Source: Pseudomonadaceae bacterium
GTDB lineage: Bacteria > Pseudomonadota > Gammaproteobacteria > Pseudomonadales > Azotimanducaceae
Length of the DNA stretch: 64,000 nt
Assembly: GCA_024743435.1 (NCBI GenBank)
Contig: JANSWO010000011.1
Location: 62,001-126,000 of the forward strand
Reading direction: 5' to 3'
This document shows, piece after piece, positions 60,069 to 64,000 of the stretch (position 1 is the first letter of the stretch; every line of letters starts with the position of its first letter). The position numbers and the translations under genes are program-made. The notes under the pieces were generated by a model, which worked only from the letters and a program-made list of their open reading frames with translations, searched no databases and was not told the DNA's origin.

Positions 60069-61543
60069 GTCGGATGATCCAGTCGAGCGACAGGCGTGCC
60101 GCGAGCATCGAGCAGTGCGCGTTTCAGCAGGCTTGCGCTCATGGCGCGACGGTAGTCGGCGCTCGCGCGCACATCGGTCAGTGGTTTGATCGTGCTACGC
60201 AGCTGCTCGCAGGCTGACTCGATGTTCGCATTCGTCAATGCTCTGCCCAGCAGGCTTTGCTCCAGTGACTCAAGCCGTATTGGGGTTGCTGCTATTCCGC
60301 CGTAGGCGATTCGACAATGGCTTACCGCCTCGCCTTGCATGCGAACGTCGAATGCAGCCATTACGGAGGAGATATCGTCTTCTTCGCGTTTGCTGATTTT
60401 GTAGGCTCTCAGTGTCCTGTACGCGTCCTCGTCTATCGACGGCAGGTGGATTCGAGCGATGTACTCATCCGTCCGCAGCTCGGTTCGACGATAGTCTTTG
60501 AAGAAATCGGCCACGCGGATCTGACGGCTCATCCCGCTTGAGTTGGTGAGCGTCAGGTGAGCGTCCAGCGCCATGAGAAGTGGTGGCCAGTCGGCGATTG
60601 GCGAGCCGCCGGCTAGATTGCCGCCGATGGTGCCTCGGTTGCGAATCTGCGGCGAACCGAAGCGCAGCAGAATCTCGGCGATGGCAGGGCAGTCACTGCC
60701 GCTTGTAGTGAAAAAGCTCAGCAGTTCACCATGGGTCGCGCATGCGCCGATGGTCAGGGCGTCGCGAGTTGTGTCGATGGCTCGCAACGATTCGATGCGT
60801 GTGATGTCGACAACGCTCTCAAAGTCCACGTAGTTCTGTGAAACCTGCAGCCATAGATCCGTTGTGCCCGCGATCAGCGGATTAGTGTTGGCATTCAGCG
60901 AGCGTTTCAGCAGCGCTTGAAGTTCCTGCTCTGTTGTCGGCATGCAGTAGCTGGCTGTGCCATCTGCTGACTCGTCTCGGTCGACAGCGGCGTCGATGTT
61001 GGGCAGCCATTGTTCCGGGGGGCGATTACTGGTGGCGACCACCTCATTTGCCTGACGAGCTGCTGTGAGAATAGGGCGGTAGCCGGTGCACCGGCAGAGG
61101 TTGCCGCTTATTGCTCGTACATCGTCTGCGCGCGTTCGCTCGGCTAGTGTCGGCGCCGATAGCTGCTCCGCCACCATCGACATGACGAAGCCCGGTGTGC
61201 AGAAACCACATTGAGAACCGTGTTCGCTGACCATTGCTGATTGCACGGGATGAGGCGCATCGATGCTACCAACGCCCTCGATCGTCACGACTTGTTGGCC
61301 CCTGGCCGCTAATGCCGGAGTGATGCAGCTGTTCACAGACTGTGTGTTGCCAGTTTTCAAGTCGCGCAGAATCACCGTACAGGCACCACAGTCACCGCTG
61401 CCACAGCCTTCTTTCGTGCCGGTGCTCAGACAATGCTCACGAAGGAACAGCAGCAACGAGGTGTTGTGCGAATGCGCCGGCAGAGTCTGCTGCCCGCTAT
61501 TGACCCAGAGTGTGGTCGGCCGTGTGTCGCTTGCGTGTGTCAT
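60065..61543 (-). CDS. xdhA: Xanthine dehydrogenase FeS/FAD subunit XdhA
   Basis: A protein of 492 residues. Two 2Fe-2S clusters are clear: CGSGDCGACTV near residue 50 and QCGFCTPGF near residue 105 with GNLCRCTGYRPI near 145. The FAD domain follows, with RNRGTIGGNLAGGSPIADWP near residue 305. It passes electrons from XdhB to NAD+. Start ATG at 61543 is preferred to an in-frame TTG 21 bases upstream. It is the first gene of a seven-gene operon ending in puuD. Confidence 0.94.
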   Translation of the reverse strand: MTHASDTRPTTLWVNSGQQTLPAHSHNTSLLLFLREHCLSTGTKEGCGSGDCGACTVILRDLKTGNTQSVNSCITPALAARGQQVVTIEGVGSIDAPHPVQSAMVSEHGSQCGFCTPGFVMSMVAEQLSAPTLAERTRADDVRAISGNLCRCTGYRPILTAARQANEVVATSNRPPEQWLPNIDAAVDRDESADGTASYCMPTTEQELQALLKRSLNANTNPLIAGTTDLWLQVSQNYVDFESVVDITRIESLRAIDTTRDALTIGACATHGELLSFFTTSGSDCPAIAEILLRFGSPQIRNRGTIGGNLAGGSPIADWPPLLMALDAHLTLTNSSGMSRQIRVADFFKDYRRTELRTDEYIARIHLPSIDEDAYRTLRAYKISKREEDDISSVMAAFDVRMQGEAVSHCRIAYGGIAATPIRLESLEQSLLGRALTNANIESACEQLRSTIKPLTDVRASADYRRAMSASLLKRALLDARGTPVARLDHPT

Positions 61544-61698
61544 GTTCACCGACGTGGCGAGCAACTCGTGATGAGCGCCCGGTTAACGAAAATCTCCGTG
61601 CTTTGGTAACGTATTGTCTGTTCTGCAAATATCCGGCCAATCGGCAGGCTTTGCAACGCACAGCCGCGCCGCTCGTTGGTACTTACCGGAACTATTGT
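61544..61698. promoter_or_regulatory. Divergent promoter region, xdhA and 8-oxoguanine deaminase
   Basis: 155 bases between two divergently read purine genes, so it should hold promoters for both. A TTGGTA (near 61604) followed 17 bases later by CAAATA is a weak sigma-70-like pair toward the deaminase. No clear regulator site was seen. Confidence 0.4.
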
Positions 61699-63072
61699 AT
61701 GACGTCAGCCCTTCGCACCTGGATTCGCGAGCCTCTGGTGAGCTATCACCCCCTGCGCGGCGCGGTCGTGGATGGCGGTATTGTCACGCAGAACGGCATG
61801 ATCGTTGAGAGTGTGGCCTGGGGTGAGTCGCCGAGTGGGCCGGTCGATGAGATTTTCGATGCTCGCTCGCTGGTTCTCTTACCAGGGCTGATCAATACCC
61901 ACCATCATTTCTATCAGACTCTGACACGGGCCCTGCGAAGCGCGTTGGACAAGCCGCTTTTTCCCTGGCTGGAGTCGCTCTATCCAGTTTGGGCGCATCT
62001 CTCCATTGAGATGATCGATGCAGCCACCCGGCTTGCCTGCGCAGAGTTGCTTCTGTCCGGCTGCACAACCACGACGGATCATCACTACGTATTCTCGGAT
62101 GCAACGCGTGAGGGCATTGATACTCAGATGCGAGCGGCCGGTGAGATCGGCATTCGCAGTGTTCTTACTCGTGGCTCGATGAGCCTGGGCGAGTCCGAGG
62201 GCGGCTTGCCACCGGATTCGGTTGTTCAGGATATCGATACCATTCTCGCCGACAGCGAACGGCTAATCGAGCAGTGGCATAACCCGGCTCCTGGCGCGAT
62301 GCAGCAGATTGCGCTGGCGCCATGCTCACCCTTTTCGGTCACGACGGAGCTGATGCAGGCGACAGCTGCATTGGCCGACAAACACGACGTTCTGTTGCAT
62401 ACGCACCTCGCCGAAACCGAAGATGAAAATCAATTCTGCATCGACTCGTTCGGTAAGCGTCCGTTGGATCACATCGAGGATTGCGGCTGGTTACGCCCGA
62501 AGACGTGGTTCGCCCACGGGATTCACTTTACGGAAGATGAGATCCGCCGACTTGGTGCCGCCAGCGTCGGCGTGACGCATTGCCCCTCATCCAATATGGT
62601 ATTGGCTTCCGGTATCTGCCCGGCAAGTCAGTTGGAAGCGGCGGGTGTGCGGGTTGGTCTGGGCGTCGACGGTTCTGCCTCGAACGACTGCTCCAACCTC
62701 ATCCAGGAAGTGCGCCAGGCTTTGATGATTCAGCGCTTGGGCCAGCCGGCGTCGGATCGAACACTGACCTCGCACTTGGACGCACTGCGCTGGGCGACGG
62801 CGGGTGGTGCCGCGCTACTGCATCGTCCTGAACTTGGCTCCCTGGCGGTAGGCCAACGGGCAGATGTTGCGTTGTTCGCGCTCGGCGAGCCGCGCTTTTC
62901 TGGTGCCGATGATCCGCTGGCTGCGCTAATTCTGTGCGGTGCGCATGCGGCGGAGCATGTCATGGTGGATGGGGTTTGGCGGGTGCGCGATCGCGAGCTG
63001 GTCGGCCAATCACTCGACCAGCTGCAAACTCGGCATCGTGACCTTGCGCAAAGTCTGCACGCGCTCGCGTGA
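61699..63072 (+). CDS. 8-oxoguanine deaminase
   Basis: A protein of 457 residues of the cog0402 amidohydrolases. Zinc-site marks are NTHHHFYQTLTRALRSALD near residue 68 (the HxH-H-x-Y-Q-T-L-T-R-A form typical of 8-oxoguanine deaminases), LHTHLAETEDE near residue 232, FAHGIHFTEDE near residue 275 and GVDGSASND near residue 325. It deaminates 8-oxoguanine to urate, a cleanup reaction that joins the urate pathway. The ATG at 61699 is the first with family similarity; the longer frame overlaps xdhA. It overlaps the methyltransferase start (GTGA). Confidence 0.88.
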   Translation: MTSALRTWIREPLVSYHPLRGAVVDGGIVTQNGMIVESVAWGESPSGPVDEIFDARSLVLLPGLINTHHHFYQTLTRALRSALDKPLFPWLESLYPVWAHLSIEMIDAATRLACAELLLSGCTTTTDHHYVFSDATREGIDTQMRAAGEIGIRSVLTRGSMSLGESEGGLPPDSVVQDIDTILADSERLIEQWHNPAPGAMQQIALAPCSPFSVTTELMQATAALADKHDVLLHTHLAETEDENQFCIDSFGKRPLDHIEDCGWLRPKTWFAHGIHFTEDEIRRLGAASVGVTHCPSSNMVLASGICPASQLEAAGVRVGLGVDGSASNDCSNLIQEVRQALMIQRLGQPASDRTLTSHLDALRWATAGGAALLHRPELGSLAVGQRADVALFALGEPRFSGADDPLAALILCGAHAAEHVMVDGVWRVRDRELVGQSLDQLQTRHRDLAQSLHALA

Positions 63073-63797
63073 TTGATCCGCACTACAGTGATGCTCGCCT
63101 GGCGGCGCTATACGATCTGGATAGCCCCTGGTCGGAAGATACCGATTTCTATATTGATCTGATCGGTGGTGAGCCGAGACGAGTGCTCGACATTGGTTGT
63201 GGAACCGGAACGCTGTGCGTTGGTCTCGCGCAGCGTGGTCACGACTGCACGGGCTTGGATCCCGCGGCTGCGATGCTTGATATCGCGAGGAGCAAGCCGG
63301 GCGCTGATCGCGTTCGCTGGGTATGTGCTACCGCCCAGAATCTGGACCTTGCTGAGCGATTTGATTGGATTGTAATGACGGGCCATGCGTTTCAAACCCT
63401 GGTATCCGATCAAGAGATTCATCTGGCGTTGCGCGCTATGCATCGCCACCTCGCAGCGAATGGCTGCATCGCGTTCGAAACTCGCAACCCGGTAATTGAT
63501 TGGGATAAGCATTGGCGTCGAGAGTCGACCTGGATAACGGATAGCGGCCCAGTGCGACAGGTGCGCAGCGGTGTTGCCTGGGAATCAGGCACGGCGCGCT
63601 TTCACCACGACTTTCATTTTGCCGATGCCAGGCTTCGGTCGGAGAGTGTTTTGCGTTTCCTGTCGGAAGCTGAGCTAAGGAGGCACCTGAGCCGGGCTGA
63701 TTTCGCGGTGAAGGCGCTTGTCGGCGATTGGCAGGGCGCTGACTTTGAGCCACAACGATCGCTGGAGATGATCGTTGTGGCCCAACCGGCTAAATGA
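63069..63797 (+). CDS. Class I SAM-dependent methyltransferase
   Basis: A protein of 242 residues from a GTG that overlaps the deaminase stop. Motif I VLDIGCGTGTLCVGLAQRG near residue 40, the acidic loop CTGLDPAAAMLDIAR, and FDWIVMTGHAFQTL near residue 97 form the SAM-binding fold. The C-terminal half forms a beta-rich cap. Substrate unknown; cotranscription with the 8-oxoguanine deaminase is likely, but no functional link is evident. It overlaps the convergent permease gene by 8 bases. Confidence 0.87.
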   Translation: MIDPHYSDARLAALYDLDSPWSEDTDFYIDLIGGEPRRVLDIGCGTGTLCVGLAQRGHDCTGLDPAAAMLDIARSKPGADRVRWVCATAQNLDLAERFDWIVMTGHAFQTLVSDQEIHLALRAMHRHLAANGCIAFETRNPVIDWDKHWRRESTWITDSGPVRQVRSGVAWESGTARFHHDFHFADARLRSESVLRFLSEAELRRHLSRADFAVKALVGDWQGADFEPQRSLEMIVVAQPAK

Positions 63798-64000
63798 ACG
63801 CGAATTTCAAAGCAAAAATTGCGCTGACCAGATAGACCGCAGCTGGGCATTCTTTTGGACGCCCTGCGATAACCTTGATCGCGGCATAGGACAGAAAGCC
63901 AATCCCAATGCCGTCCGCGATTGAGAACGACAGAGGCATCGCGAGTGCAGTGATCACAGCCGGGCTCGCCTCGGTTGCGTCGTTCCAATCCAGATCCGCA
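63790..64000 (-). CDS. NCS2-type purine permease, C-terminal end (partial)
   Basis: A minus-strand frame with no start in the window, ending in TAG at 63790-63792. The 69 visible residues read DLDWNDATEASPAVITALAMP, LSFSIADGIGIGFLSYAAIK and a final hydrophobic helix; the D-W-x-D-x-T-E-A-x-P-A and SIADGIGIGF pattern is that of the last helices of AzgA/NCS2 guanine-hypoxanthine permeases. It would import purine bases with protons. The gene body lies beyond the right edge. The 3' end converges with the methyltransferase. Confidence 0.85.
   Translation of the reverse strand, partial: ADLDWNDATEASPAVITALAMPLSFSIADGIGIGFLSYAAIKVIAGRPKECPAAVYLVSAIFALKFAFI

Overview
The window is about 64 kb of fairly GC-rich bacterial chromosome, densely coded on both strands. 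It fits a free-living gammaproteobacterium with an outer membrane: it has a TonB-dependent receptor, an autotransporter, several lipoproteins, a CYP153 alkane hydroxylase and a proteobacterial purine-degradation operon. This placement is inferred from gene content only. I saw no tRNA, rRNA, CRISPR array, insertion sequence or phage module.

Region 1 (1-18 kb) is a mosaic of small metabolic genes: the end of an aldo/keto reductase, a GFA-family protein, a HIT-family protein, three short-chain dehydrogenases, a 2-oxoglutarate-type oxygenase, a MOSC protein with a quinone-oxidoreductase-like enzyme, an LLM flavin enzyme, an orphan hybrid histidine kinase, a MAPEG protein, a GST-like protein and an amidase. 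A fragment of a response-regulator receiver domain lies just before the amidase.

Region 2 (18-27 kb) looks like aliphatic and acyl-CoA metabolism. Two divergent pairs each join a crotonase-fold gene to a cytochrome P450. The first P450 is clearly CYP153, and it is followed by a two-subunit sodium:solute symporter. A LOG-family protein, a UbiA-like prenyltransferase and a DsbA-fold isomerase lie between the pairs.

Region 3 (27-41.5 kb) is the least ordinary part. It holds two exported clan-CD cysteine proteases of different families (clostripain-like C11 and caspase-like C14). With them are two Sel1-repeat proteins, a membrane serine/threonine kinase, a SLOG-like nucleotide-binding protein with membrane helices, an autotransporter with a Calx-beta domain, and lipoproteins. 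This is the best candidate here for an undescribed signalling, proteolysis or conflict module.

Region 4 (41.7-64 kb) is a purine scavenging and degradation island. One minus-strand run encodes an outer-membrane receptor, two exported NUP-family proteins, an exported adenosine deaminase, a cytoplasmic adenine/adenosine deaminase and an MFS transporter. A second minus-strand operon, with overlapping or abutting genes, encodes xanthine dehydrogenase (xdhA, xdhB, xdhC), uraD, uraH, guanine deaminase and membrane urate oxidase (puuD). Beside them are allantoinase (puuE), 8-oxoguanine deaminase, a 2OG oxygenase and, at the right edge, the end of an NCS2 purine permease. Together they describe a route from extracellular nucleosides to allantoate; the later steps are not in the window. 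No gene for a recognisable DNA-binding transcription factor was found anywhere in the window.
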